Of a stretch of DNA of 64,000 bases, positions 36,532-44,972 are shown in pieces (positions within the stretch are counted from its first letter, which is position 1; each line of letters starts with the position of its first letter). Under the pieces are notes generated by a model. It saw only the letters and a list, made by a program, of their open reading frames with translations. It was not told the origin of the DNA and made no database searches. The stretch spans positions 160,141 through 224,140 of the forward strand of contig NZ_JANYMP010000010.1 of NCBI RefSeq assembly GCF_025061645.1, in the 5' to 3' direction. A program made the position numbers and the translations under genes. Origin of the DNA: Umezawaea endophytica. Its GTDB lineage: Bacteria; Actinomycetota; Actinomycetes; Mycobacteriales; Pseudonocardiaceae.

Positions 36532-38022
36532 TCAGGTCCGGCCGGGCACCCTGATGCCGTACTGGGCGATCTTGCGGTACAGGGTCGCGCGGCTCAGGCC
36601 CAGCTCCACGGCGGCGCTCACGACGGTCGCCCCGCGCTCGGTCAGGCACCGCACGATCTCGTCCCGCTCCAGCGCCTGGATGCGGCCGAGCCGGTGCCCG
36701 GTCCCGGTGAACACCTCGGCGGGCAGGTGGTGGGTGTCCACGACGTCCGTCCGGGCCGCGGCGTCCCGCACGACCCGGCGGAGCTGCTTGACGTTCCCCG
36801 GCCAACCGCAGGACAGCAGCGCGCGGGTCGCGGCCGAGGTGAACGTGATCGCCCGGCCGCGGTCCCGGTGCGCGAAGTGGTGGGCCAGCGGCAGCACGTC
36901 CTCCGGCCGGAACCGCAGGGCGGGCACCTCCACCACGGCGTCGACCAGCGGGCTGAGGGCCTCGGGGATCGCGGAGTAGTGCTCGGCGGTGAGGACGAAC
37001 GGCTGGAGGCCGTCGGCGCGGCGCGCGGCGGTGAACATCCGCGCCAGCTCGGTCGCCGCCCACGCGGGCAGGGCGTCCACGCCCGACACGATCACGCAGG
37101 TGCTCTCCTTGCCCAGCTCCGGCGTCCACAGCGTGAGCCACGCGTCGACGTCCTCCGGTGCGGGCGGCCGGGCGCTGAGCACCCGCTCCCGCGCCAGGAC
37201 CTCCTTGCGCGCCAACGAGACCAGCGATGTCTTGCCGACTCCCGGCTCGCCGACGACCGCGACGACCCGGCCGCCCTCCAACGCCGTGCGCGCCTGCGCC
37301 AGCGCGTCGGTCCAGCCGGTCGACCGGGCGTGGACCGCGTCGTCGTGGACCTGGAACCGGTCCGAGTAGACCCGGAACACCTCGCCCCGAGGAGCCGGGC
37401 GGCTCCGGCGCCCGGTGGAGCGGGCCAGCATCAACGCGGCCGTGTTGCCCGCGGCGGCCTGCGCCAGCGCGAGCAGCAGCTCCGACGACGAGTCCGACCA
37501 GGTGGTGAGGTTGACGCTGCCCGCCAGCTCACCGGTGATGGGGTCCAGCACCGGCACGGCGGCGCAGGTGTACCCCTGTAGGCCGGTGCAGTAGTGCTCG
37601 GCGGCCCGCACCAGCGTCGGGGTGCGGTCGGCCAGCGCGAGCCCGAGGCCGTTGGTCCCGGCGTCCCGCTCGGCGAACGAGAACCCCGGCGCCAAGTGGA
37701 CCCGGTCGAGCGACCGGTTGATCGTCACGTCGTTGCACAGCCTGCTCAGCACGAGACCGGTGCTGTCGGTGATCATCAGGCTCACCGGTTCGGTGGCCAG
37801 CGTCCTCTGGAGGCCGCGCAGGACCTCGTTCCCGCACTCGTAGAACAGCGACCCGGTGTCGACCGAGCCGGTGAACACGGGCTGGACCTCGTCGGTCGAC
37901 ACGCCGTAGCGCTCGCTGCGCTGCCACGAGGCGAGCAGCCGCGGCGCGATCTCCGCCGCCGCGCGCCGCCCCTCGAACGACGGGGCGACGTGGGTCCGTG
38001 GCGGGAGCCGGTGGTTCTCCAC
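36532..38022 (-). CDS. AcoR/MimR-like regulator (GAF, degenerate AAA+, Fis HTH)
   Basis: A 496-residue activator of the bacterial enhancer-binding type. GAF sensor at about 50-215 ('FSFAERDAGTNGLGLALADRTPTLVRAAEHYCTGLQGYTCAAVPV'-like). AAA+ remnant at about 245-430 with Walker A 'GEPGVGKTS'. Fis helix-turn-helix at about 445-490 ('TVVSAAVELGLSRATLYRKIAQYGI'). The sigma-54-contacting GAFTGA motif is not present, as in actinobacterial MimR/AcoR-like proteins that work without sigma-54. GTG 38022 follows GGAGG by 5 nt. Divergent from the amidohydrolase-DUF59-ADH operon, with a perfect dyad between, so it is the likely activator. Confidence 0.9.
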   Translation of the reverse strand: MENHRLPPRTHVAPSFEGRRAAAEIAPRLLASWQRSERYGVSTDEVQPVFTGSVDTGSLFYECGNEVLRGLQRTLATEPVSLMITDSTGLVLSRLCNDVTINRSLDRVHLAPGFSFAERDAGTNGLGLALADRTPTLVRAAEHYCTGLQGYTCAAVPVLDPITGELAGSVNLTTWSDSSSELLLALAQAAAGNTAALMLARSTGRRSRPAPRGEVFRVYSDRFQVHDDAVHARSTGWTDALAQARTALEGGRVVAVVGEPGVGKTSLVSLARKEVLARERVLSARPPAPEDVDAWLTLWTPELGKESTCVIVSGVDALPAWAATELARMFTAARRADGLQPFVLTAEHYSAIPEALSPLVDAVVEVPALRFRPEDVLPLAHHFAHRDRGRAITFTSAATRALLSCGWPGNVKQLRRVVRDAAARTDVVDTHHLPAEVFTGTGHRLGRIQALERDEIVRCLTERGATVVSAAVELGLSRATLYRKIAQYGIRVPGRT

Positions 38023-38099
38023 GGTGACCTCCACAGGGGCGCTCCGGTGCGCCCACCTGGTCCAAGGTACTGCGGCCGAGCGCGGTCCGGCACGCTCGC

Positions 38100-38120
38100 G
38101 GTGTCTCAAACTGAGACACC
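38100..38120. promoter_or_regulatory. Perfect dyad between AcoR/MimR-like regulator and its operon
   Basis: Arms GGTGTCTCA (38100-38108) and TGAGACACC (38112-38120) with a 3-nt spacer. It lies upstream of a -10-like TACCGT (38151-38156), in activator position. No -24/-12 sigma-54 promoter is visible. Confidence 0.7.
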
Positions 38121-38200
38121 TGAGGGGGGTCCCACCTGCGGTGACCTGCCTACCGTCGCTGTCGAACGTGCCACAGCCGTCACGGACGCGGAGGACGCGC

Positions 38201-39187
38201 ATGTACAGCAAGGATGGCGAGGACTACTTCATCGTCGACGCCCACGTGGCGCTCTGGGACGCCCGCCAGGAGAACCGGCTCAACGTCCACGGCAAGCAGT
38301 TCATCGACTGCTTCTACGACTACCACCGCAACCTCAGCCCGGCGTCGGAGCTCTGGTCGTACGAGGAGTACCTCTACCAGGGCGGCGACCGGCTGATGAA
38401 GGACCTGTTCACCGACGGGTACGTCGACCACGCGATCTTCCAGCCCGCCCGGCTCGGCGCGTTCTACGCGACCGGGTTCGGCCAGACCGAGGAAGCCTTC
38501 GCCCTCACCCAGGCGCACCCGGACAAGCTGACCTACAACCACTACTGGGACCCGCGCTTCGAGCAGGCCGGGCTCGATCAGCTCAAGCGGGACGCGGAGC
38601 GGTTCGGGCTCAAGGGCGTCAAGCTCTACACGGCCGAGTGGCAGGGCGACTCGCGCGGCTGGAAGCTCGACGACCCGTGGGCCTACCGGTACTTCGAGGC
38701 GTGCCAGGAACTCGGGATCAGGAACATCCACGTCCACAAGGGACCCACGATCCGGCCGCTGGACCGCGACGCGTTCGACGTGGCCGACGTCGACAAGGCG
38801 GCGACGGACTTCACCGAGCTGAACTTCGTGGTGGAGCACTGCGGACTGCCCCGGCTGGAGGACTTCTGCTGGATCGCCACGCAGGAGCCGAACGTGCACG
38901 CCGGTCTCGCCGTCGCGATGCCGTTCATCCACACCCGGCCGCGCTACTTCGCCCAGATCATCGGCGAACTGCTGTACTGGATCGGCGAGGACCGGATCCA
39001 GTTCTCCAGCGACTACGCGCTGTGGACGCCGAAGTGGCTGATCGAGAAGTTCGTGGACTTCCAGATCCCCGAGGACATGACGGAGTACGCGCCGATCACC
39101 CCCGACCAGAAGAGGAAGATCCTCGGGCTCAACGCGGCGGCCATGTACGACATCGCGGTACCCGCCGTCGAGCGGGCGGCGGTCTGA
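38201..39187 (+). CDS. Amidohydrolase family protein of the binuclear-iron-monooxygenase accessory type
   Basis: A 328-residue TIM-barrel metal-dependent hydrolase of the amidohydrolase-2 group: 'FIVDAHVALWD' near the start (where the first metal-binding HxH is modified), 'NIHVHKGPTIRPLDRDAFDVADVDKAATDFTELNFVVEHCG'-type core, 'FSSDYALWTP' near the C-terminus with the catalytic Asp. By memory it is very close to proteins encoded directly after mimABCD/prmABCD propane monooxygenase genes. Its function there, probably enzyme assembly or activation, is not settled. GGAGG 6 nt before ATG. First gene of a three-gene operon. Confidence 0.92.
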   Translation: MYSKDGEDYFIVDAHVALWDARQENRLNVHGKQFIDCFYDYHRNLSPASELWSYEEYLYQGGDRLMKDLFTDGYVDHAIFQPARLGAFYATGFGQTEEAFALTQAHPDKLTYNHYWDPRFEQAGLDQLKRDAERFGLKGVKLYTAEWQGDSRGWKLDDPWAYRYFEACQELGIRNIHVHKGPTIRPLDRDAFDVADVDKAATDFTELNFVVEHCGLPRLEDFCWIATQEPNVHAGLAVAMPFIHTRPRYFAQIIGELLYWIGEDRIQFSSDYALWTPKWLIEKFVDFQIPEDMTEYAPITPDQKRKILGLNAAAMYDIAVPAVERAAV

Positions 39188-39188
39188 C

Positions 39189-39905
39189 GTGGGCCCGCTC
39201 GCGGAAGCCGCGCGCCGGGCGTTGGACGGCGTGTTCGACCCCGAACTGGACGAGCCCATCACCGACCTCGGTTTCGTCCGGTCGCTGGAGGCCGACGACG
39301 GCGCGATCACCGTCCACTTGCGACTGCCGACGTCGTTCTGCTCGCCGAACTTCGCCTACCTGATGGCGTCCGACGCCAAGGACGCCCTCGCACCGCTCGC
39401 CAGGACCGTGGTGGTCCTGCTGGACGACCACCACGACTCGGAGATCATCAACCGCGGACTGGCCGCGGACGCGGGCTACCGGGGCACCTTCGGCGCGGAG
39501 GCGGACAAGGACCTGGAGGACCTGCGGCTCACGTTCCGCCGCAAGGCCCACACGGCCGCGATGGAACGGGTGCTCACCGGGCTGCTCGGGGGCGACGTCG
39601 AACCGCACGACATCACCCTGGCCGACCTGCCGGACACCCCGAACGCCCGCGCCCTGCTGGCCCGACGCGCGGCACTCGGCCTGAGCACCGACCCGGCGGC
39701 GCCGGTGCTCGTCGACGACCACGGCGACCCCTACCCGCGCGAGGAGGTCCCGCTGCGGCTGCGGTTCGCCCGGTCGGTCCGGATCTCCATCGACGGCAAC
39801 GCCCACTTCTGCCGCGGCCTGCTGCGCACCCGCTACCCGGACTCGGCAGCCGACCAGACCGCACGCGCACAAGACGACGAGACGACGGAGGCGAAAGCGT
39901 CATGA
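39189..39905 (+). CDS. DUF59/MIP18-type metal-sulfur cluster assembly protein
   Basis: A 238-residue protein with an N-terminal DUF59 domain ('ALDGVFDPELDEPITDLGFVRSLEADDGAITVHLRLPTSFCSPNFA'; conserved DPE and the Cys of 'SFCSPNF') and a longer C-terminal region of unknown fold. DUF59 proteins (PaaD, SufT) take part in iron or iron-sulfur assembly. This long form is the one seen beside propane monooxygenase genes. It starts 1 nt after the amidohydrolase stop and overlaps the ADH gene by 4 nt (ATGA). Confidence 0.88.
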   Translation: MGPLAEAARRALDGVFDPELDEPITDLGFVRSLEADDGAITVHLRLPTSFCSPNFAYLMASDAKDALAPLARTVVVLLDDHHDSEIINRGLAADAGYRGTFGAEADKDLEDLRLTFRRKAHTAAMERVLTGLLGGDVEPHDITLADLPDTPNARALLARRAALGLSTDPAAPVLVDDHGDPYPREEVPLRLRFARSVRISIDGNAHFCRGLLRTRYPDSAADQTARAQDDETTEAKAS

Positions 39906-40927
39906 GGGCAGTCCAGGTCACCGGGTACCACGAGCCGTTGCGGCTCACCGAGGTCCCCGCACCCGAGGTCACCGGCCCGTTCGACGTGGTCGTGCGGATC
40001 GGCGGGGCGGGCGTGTGCCGCACCGACATCCACATCCTCGAAGGCCAGTGGGAGCGGAAGTCCGGTGTGGTCCTGCCGTACACGATCGGCCACGAGAACG
40101 CGGGCTGGGTGCACGCGGTGGGCAGCGCGGTCACCAACGTCGCCGAGGGCGACAAGGTCATCGTGCACCCGCTGATCACCTGCGGCCTGTGCCGCGCCTG
40201 CCGCTCCGGCGACGACGTGCACTGCGCGGACTCCCGGTTCCCCGGCATCGACACGGCGGGCGGCTACGCCGACTACCTGAAGACGTCCGCGCGCAGCGTC
40301 GTCCGGATCGACGACTCCTTGGAGCCGTCGGACGTGGCGGCACTGGCCGACGCGGGCCTTACGGCGTACCACGCGGCGGCGAAGGCGTCCCGCAGGCTGC
40401 GCCCCGGTGACCGGTGCGTGGTCATCGGCGCGGGCGGGCTGGGCCACATCGGCGTCCAGGTGCTCAAGGCGATCACGGCGGCCGAGCTGATCGTCGTGGA
40501 CCGCAACCCCGACGCGGTGAAGCTCGCGGTGTCCATCGGCGCCGACCACGGCGTCGTGGCCGACGGCTCGCACGTCGAGCAGGTGCTGGAGCTGACCGGG
40601 GGGCAGGGCGCCGAGACGGTGGTCGACTTCGTCGGCGAGGGCGGCGCCACGGCGGACGGGATCGCCGTGCTGCGCCGCGCGGGCGATTACCACGTGGTCG
40701 GCTACGGCGAGAACATCGACGTCCCCACCATCGACGTCATCTCTACCGAGATCAACTTCATCGGCAACCTCGTCGGCTCCTACACCGACCTGTGCGAGCT
40801 GATGGTCCTGGCCGCGCAGGGCCGGGTGAAACTGCACACCGAGAAGTACCCGCTCGACCGGTTCCAGGACGCCTTGGACGACCTCGGGGCCGGACGCGTC
40901 CGAGGTCGGGCGATCCTGGTCCCGTGA
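39902..40927 (+). CDS. Zinc-dependent NAD(P) alcohol dehydrogenase
   Basis: A 341-residue medium-chain dehydrogenase. Catalytic zinc Cys in 'GAGVCRTDIH' (about residue 39), 'GHENAGWV' (His/Glu), structural zinc cysteines in 'CGLCRACRSGDDVHC', and Rossmann 'VIGAGGLGHIGVQVLKAI'. In monooxygenase clusters this enzyme oxidises the alcohol formed from an alkane or phenol. Here it is coupled to the DUF59 gene, and no monooxygenase is nearby, so the source of alcohol is unknown. The gene ends 6 nt before the convergent kinase gene. Confidence 0.94.
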   Translation: MRAVQVTGYHEPLRLTEVPAPEVTGPFDVVVRIGGAGVCRTDIHILEGQWERKSGVVLPYTIGHENAGWVHAVGSAVTNVAEGDKVIVHPLITCGLCRACRSGDDVHCADSRFPGIDTAGGYADYLKTSARSVVRIDDSLEPSDVAALADAGLTAYHAAAKASRRLRPGDRCVVIGAGGLGHIGVQVLKAITAAELIVVDRNPDAVKLAVSIGADHGVVADGSHVEQVLELTGGQGAETVVDFVGEGGATADGIAVLRRAGDYHVVGYGENIDVPTIDVISTEINFIGNLVGSYTDLCELMVLAAQGRVKLHTEKYPLDRFQDALDDLGAGRVRGRAILVP

Positions 40928-40933
40928 CCGGGG

Positions 40934-42466
40934 TCAGCCGCCGGACGTGCAGGTCACGTCCGGCGGCTCGGCCGCCGGGCCACCCGCGGTGAAGCCCAGG
41001 GTGGTGGTCCCGTCCACGGGCAGGGCGGCGTTGTAGTCGGCGCTGGTGACCGTCACCGAGCCCGCGCCCTTGGTGAGGACGCCGTTCCACAGGTTGTTGA
41101 TCACGTTGGCCGCCGGTTGGGGCCAGGTCAGCGTCCAGCCCGCGAGCGCCCGGTCGCTCGCGTTGCGCACGACCACCTCGGCCTGGTAGCCGTCGGGCCA
41201 GGAGTTGGTGACCCGGAGCAGGGCGGCGCACCCGGCCGGTGGCGGGGTGCTGGTGGTGCTCGCGGAGGTGCTGGTCGGAGCGGGCTGGGCGTCGCCCGCC
41301 GGGGGATCGCTCCGGAGGGAGACGCCGACCACGACCCCGACGGCGACGAGGGCCGCCGCACCGGTCGCCAGCGCGACCTTCCGCCACGGCACGCCGCGCG
41401 GCACGGGGAGCGACCGCGTGCCGTCGGCCGGGCGGTCGGGCGGTGGCGCTTGGCCGATCGGCCGCGTGTCCTCAGGTGGCGGTGTTTGGTCGATCGGCCG
41501 CGTGTCCTCGGGTGACCGTGTGCCTTCGGGTGGCGGTGCTTGGCTGATCTGCCGCGTGTCCTCGGGCGGTGGTGCCTCGCCGGTCGGCCGGGCGTCCTCG
41601 GGTGGCGGCAGCTCACCGCTCAGCCGGGCGTCCTCGGGCGGTTCCGCCCCCGGCAGCGGGAGGCCCTGGACGACCGCGTCCAGCAGCCCGTACGTCTCGG
41701 CCATCGTCGGCCGTTCCGCCGGGTCGCGCCGCAGGACGCGCCCCAGCACGTCACCCAGCGGACCGGGGAACCGCGGCGGCGCCACCTGCCCCTCCGCCAC
41801 GCGCCGCAGCAGCGCGTACGGGTTGTCGTCGGCCGTCCCGAACGGCGGGTGGCCCTCCAGCGCCGCGTACAGCGTCGCGCCGAGGGAGTACACGTCGGAC
41901 GCGAACACCGCGCCGTGCCCCGACGCCACCTCCGGCGAGAGGAACGCGGGCGTGCCGACGACGACCCGCGCCTCGGTCACGGTGCCCTCGCCGATCGCAC
42001 GGGAGATGCCGAAGTCGACGACCTTCGCGGTCCCGTCGTCGGCCACCAGGACGTTGAACGTCGTGACGTCCCGGTGCACGATCCCCGCCGCGTGCGCCGC
42101 GGCCAGCGCCGACGCCACCTGCCACCCGACGCCCACCACCAGTGCCTCCGGCAGCGGTCCGCGCTCGTCGATCATCTCGGCCAGCGTCTTCGACGGCACG
42201 TACTCCATCACCAGGCACGGCGTCCCACCGTGTTCGACCACGTCGTGCACGGTCACCACGTGCGGGTGCCGCAGCCGCGCGGCGATCCGCCCTTCCCGCA
42301 CGACCCGCTCGACGGCGTCCGGCGATCCGGTGGCCGTGAAGAACTTGACCGCGACGACCCGCGCCAACCGCTCGTCCTGGGCCCGCCAGACGACCCCGGC
42401 GGCTCCTCGTCCGAGCTGCGACACGAGCCGGTAGCGCCCAGCGATGACCTCATCCCGTTCCGGCAC
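40934..42466 (-). CDS. Transmembrane Ser/Thr protein kinase with extracellular CBM2 domain
   Basis: A 510-residue kinase. Intracellular kinase domain 12-265 (glycine loop 19-25, K41, HRD 131-133, N138, DFG 151-153). A Pro-rich linker of about five 12-residue repeats spans 275-350, a single membrane helix 364-384, a Thr/Ser-rich spacer, and an extracellular carbohydrate-binding module of CBM2 type (413-507) with the expected aromatic residues W423, W444 and W460 and terminal cysteines C413/C506. The catalytic loop reads HRDVTTFN: the Lys normal for Ser/Thr kinases is Thr135. It could sense cellulose or chitin outside the cell (inference). GTG start with TAGCTT 7 nt upstream (leaderless). Confidence 0.93.
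   Translation of the reverse strand: MPERDEVIAGRYRLVSQLGRGAAGVVWRAQDERLARVVAVKFFTATGSPDAVERVVREGRIAARLRHPHVVTVHDVVEHGGTPCLVMEYVPSKTLAEMIDERGPLPEALVVGVGWQVASALAAAHAAGIVHRDVTTFNVLVADDGTAKVVDFGISRAIGEGTVTEARVVVGTPAFLSPEVASGHGAVFASDVYSLGATLYAALEGHPPFGTADDNPYALLRRVAEGQVAPPRFPGPLGDVLGRVLRRDPAERPTMAETYGLLDAVVQGLPLPGAEPPEDARLSGELPPPEDARPTGEAPPPEDTRQISQAPPPEGTRSPEDTRPIDQTPPPEDTRPIGQAPPPDRPADGTRSLPVPRGVPWRKVALATGAAALVAVGVVVGVSLRSDPPAGDAQPAPTSTSASTTSTPPPAGCAALLRVTNSWPDGYQAEVVVRNASDRALAGWTLTWPQPAANVINNLWNGVLTKGAGSVTVTSADYNAALPVDGTTTLGFTAGGPAAEPPDVTCTSGG
41419..41643. repeat. Tandem repeat coding the kinase linker
   Basis: Degenerate 36-bp units encode 12-residue blocks of the form PPPEDxRPxxxA, about five to six copies with one shortened unit. 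Purely coding; not a CRISPR array. Confidence 0.8.
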
Positions 42467-42545
42467 GATCAGAAGCTACGTGGTCATCCCTCTCCACGAC
42501 TAGGCTGTGATCACGGTCGACGTCGTGGTCGGAAGGTGGCTGGCG

Positions 42546-44261
42546 ATGCCTGAGCAGCGCAGTTCCCAGTGGTACGCGGGAGACGACCGCAACGCCTACA
42601 TCCACCGGGCGTGGATGCGCCGGGGTCTCCCGGCCCATGCGTTCGACGGCCGTCCGCACATCGCCATCGCCAACACGGCGTCCGACCTGACCCCGTGCAA
42701 CGCGCACCTGAACGAGGTGGCGGAGAGCGTCAAGCAGGGTGTCTACGAGGCCGGTGGCATCCCGTTGAACCTGCCGGTCGTGTCGCTGGGGGAGACGCTG
42801 GTCCGCCCGACGGCGATGCTGTGGCGCAACATGGCCGCGATGGCGACCGAGGAGATGCTCCGCGCCAACCCGGTCGACGGCGTGGTCCTGCTCGGAGGCT
42901 GCGACAAGACCATCCCGTCGCTGCTCATGGCGGCGTCGTCCGTGGGCCTGCCCGCCGTGGTCGTGCCGGGTGGTCCGATGCTCACCGGCACGTTCCGGGG
43001 TGTGCCGCTGGGCTGCGGCACGGACGTGTGGCGGCTGTCGGAGGAGGTCCGCGCGGGCACGCTGTCGCAGGAGGCGTTCACGAAGTCCGAGTCGTCGATG
43101 ATCCGCAGCCGCGGCCACTGCAACACCATGGGCACCGCCTCCACGATGGGGCTGGTCGCCGAAGCGCTGGGCATGGTCCTGCCCGGTCTCGCGGGCACCC
43201 CGGCGGCGGACAGCCGACTGCTGGAGGCCGCCCACGACACCGGCAGGCTGGCCGTCGAGATGGTCGCCGAGCAGCGCACGCCCGCCGCGGTCCTGACGCG
43301 GGGGTCGTTCCTCAACGCGATCGTCGCGCTGGCCGCGATCGGCGGGTCCACCAACGCCGTCGTCCACCTGCTGGCCATCGCGGGCAGGCTCGGCGTCGAG
43401 CTGTCCCAGGACGACTTCGACCGCACCGGCTCCGACGTCCCGCTGCTGGTCGACCTGCAACCGGCGGGCCGCTTCCTGATGGAGGACCTGTTCCGCGCGG
43501 GCGGCCTGCACGCCGTGCTGCGGGAGGTCTCGGACCTCCTGGACCCCACGGCGATCACCGTCACCGGCAAGCCGCTGGTCGACTACCTCGACACCGCCGA
43601 GATCTGGGACCGCGAGGTCATCCGCCCCCGCGCCGACCCGCTGCTGCCGCACGCGGGCATCGCCGTGCTCTACGGCAACCTCGCGCCCGACGGTGCCGTG
43701 GTGAAACCCGCCGCGGCCTCCGAGCACCTGCTCCAGCACCGGGGCCGCGCGGTCGTGTTCGACTCGATCGAGGACATGCACGCCCGGATCGACGACCCGG
43801 ACCTCGACGTGGACGCCGACTCGGTCCTCGTCCTGCGCGGCTGCGGCCCGAAGGGCTACCCCGGCATGCCGGAGGTCGCGAACATGCCGCTGCCCCGGAA
43901 GCTGCTCCAGCAGGGCGTGCGCGACATGGTCCGGGTCTGCGACGGCCGGATGAGCGGTACCGCCTACGGCACGGTCGTCCTGCACGTCTCCCCGGAGGCG
44001 GCGGCTGGCGGCCCGCTCGCCTTGGTCCGGACCGGCGACTTCATCGTCCTGGACATCGAGGCCCGCCGCCTCGACCTGGACGTCCCCGGCGACGAGCTGG
44101 CGCTGCGCACCCCGGACCCGGCCACGGTGGCCGCGTTCGCGAACCCCCAGCGGGGCTGGGAACGCCTCTACGTGCGGACCGTGCAGCAGGCCAACACGGG
44201 CGCGGACCTCGACTTCCTCACCGGGGCGAGCGGGTCGGACGTCTCCCGCGAGTCCCACTGA
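42546..44261 (+). CDS. IlvD/Edd family sugar-acid dehydratase (Fe-S)
   Basis: A 571-residue dehydratase. Iron-sulfur ligands C51 ('LTPCNAHL'), C119 ('LGGCDKT') and C192 ('GHCNTMGTASTM'). The family removes water from dihydroxy acids. Length and the 'GGSTNAVVHLLAIAGR' and 'DGRMSGTAYGTVVLHV' motifs favour the L-arabinonate/L-fuconate/pentonate branch over dihydroxy-acid dehydratase IlvD proper or phosphogluconate dehydratase. ATG 42546 follows GGAAGG; a GTG at 42507 is less likely. It stands alone, divergent from the kinase gene, without a visible sugar operon; its substrate is open. Confidence 0.9.
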   Translation: MPEQRSSQWYAGDDRNAYIHRAWMRRGLPAHAFDGRPHIAIANTASDLTPCNAHLNEVAESVKQGVYEAGGIPLNLPVVSLGETLVRPTAMLWRNMAAMATEEMLRANPVDGVVLLGGCDKTIPSLLMAASSVGLPAVVVPGGPMLTGTFRGVPLGCGTDVWRLSEEVRAGTLSQEAFTKSESSMIRSRGHCNTMGTASTMGLVAEALGMVLPGLAGTPAADSRLLEAAHDTGRLAVEMVAEQRTPAAVLTRGSFLNAIVALAAIGGSTNAVVHLLAIAGRLGVELSQDDFDRTGSDVPLLVDLQPAGRFLMEDLFRAGGLHAVLREVSDLLDPTAITVTGKPLVDYLDTAEIWDREVIRPRADPLLPHAGIAVLYGNLAPDGAVVKPAAASEHLLQHRGRAVVFDSIEDMHARIDDPDLDVDADSVLVLRGCGPKGYPGMPEVANMPLPRKLLQQGVRDMVRVCDGRMSGTAYGTVVLHVSPEAAAGGPLALVRTGDFIVLDIEARRLDLDVPGDELALRTPDPATVAAFANPQRGWERLYVRTVQQANTGADLDFLTGASGSDVSRESH

Positions 44262-44265
44262 CCGC

Positions 44266-44931
44266 TCAGCCCGCCACCGGCTGGTGCAGGGCGGCGGCCT
44301 TCTCCGGCCCGTACTTGGTCACCAGGACGCCGTCGATCATCGCGTTGACGGTCGTGCCCTGCTGCTTGGCCGCCTCGGCGAACCCCTCGTCGGCCAGCGT
44401 CATCAACGGCGCGATGTCGACCTTCCACACGCCCTGCTCGCGGATGAAGTCGACCGTGTACGGCGCGGCCTCGCCACCGACCACCGCCTGCGCGCTGGCC
44501 TTGTCCCCGGTGACATTCACCTTGCCGAGCGCCAGTTCGGCGATCCCGGCCTCCCCGACGAGGCCCTTGTCGAACGAGGTCCTCAGCAGGTCGGCGGGCG
44601 ACCCGTCGCGCAGCAGGGCGGGCTCCACCTCGGCCCGCAGCACGTACACGGTGAGCCGCTGCGTCGAGGAGATCCCCGTGAGCTGGTCGTCGGTGGCCGT
44701 CAACGCCAGCTTGCGCGCGTCGTCGTAGTACTTCGACACCGTGTCCGCCAGCACCCCCTGCGCGGTCGCGCCGTCCTTGGCCAGCGCGGCCTTCGTGTAG
44801 GTCTCGAACGCCTTGTGCACCGCCCCGGTGTCGTCCGGCGCGGCGGACGTGGCCGCGCCGCCGCCCTCCGACGAGCCGCAGCCCGCGACCAGCAGGGGGA
44901 GGCACAGGGCGAAGCGGATCAGCCAGGTCAT
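44266..44931 (-). CDS. Lipoprotein of unknown function
   Basis: A 221-residue protein with a signal sequence and lipobox 'LVAGC' (Cys18), so it is anchored to the outer face of the membrane. Residues about 35-160 resemble an NTF2/Mce-associated-like alpha+beta domain ('AVHKAFETYTKAALAKDGATAQGVLADTVSKYYDDA'), with no catalytic motif. ATG at 44931. It converges on the dehydratase gene with a 4-nt gap. Confidence 0.85.
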   Translation of the reverse strand: MTWLIRFALCLPLLVAGCGSSEGGGAATSAAPDDTGAVHKAFETYTKAALAKDGATAQGVLADTVSKYYDDARKLALTATDDQLTGISSTQRLTVYVLRAEVEPALLRDGSPADLLRTSFDKGLVGEAGIAELALGKVNVTGDKASAQAVVGGEAAPYTVDFIREQGVWKVDIAPLMTLADEGFAEAAKQQGTTVNAMIDGVLVTKYGPEKAAALHQPVAG

Positions 44932-44972
44932 GGCGCGCAGCGTAGTGCGCGGGCAATCGGGCCCCCGCACGG

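Noticed and set aside
38023-38200. Sigma-54 promoter for the amidohydrolase operon
   Set aside because: The regulator looks like an enhancer-binding protein, but no GG-N10-GC element with TTGC is present and the regulator lacks GAFTGA.
41419-41643. CRISPR-like array
   Set aside because: The 36-bp units are in frame, degenerate, have no spacers and encode the kinase linker.
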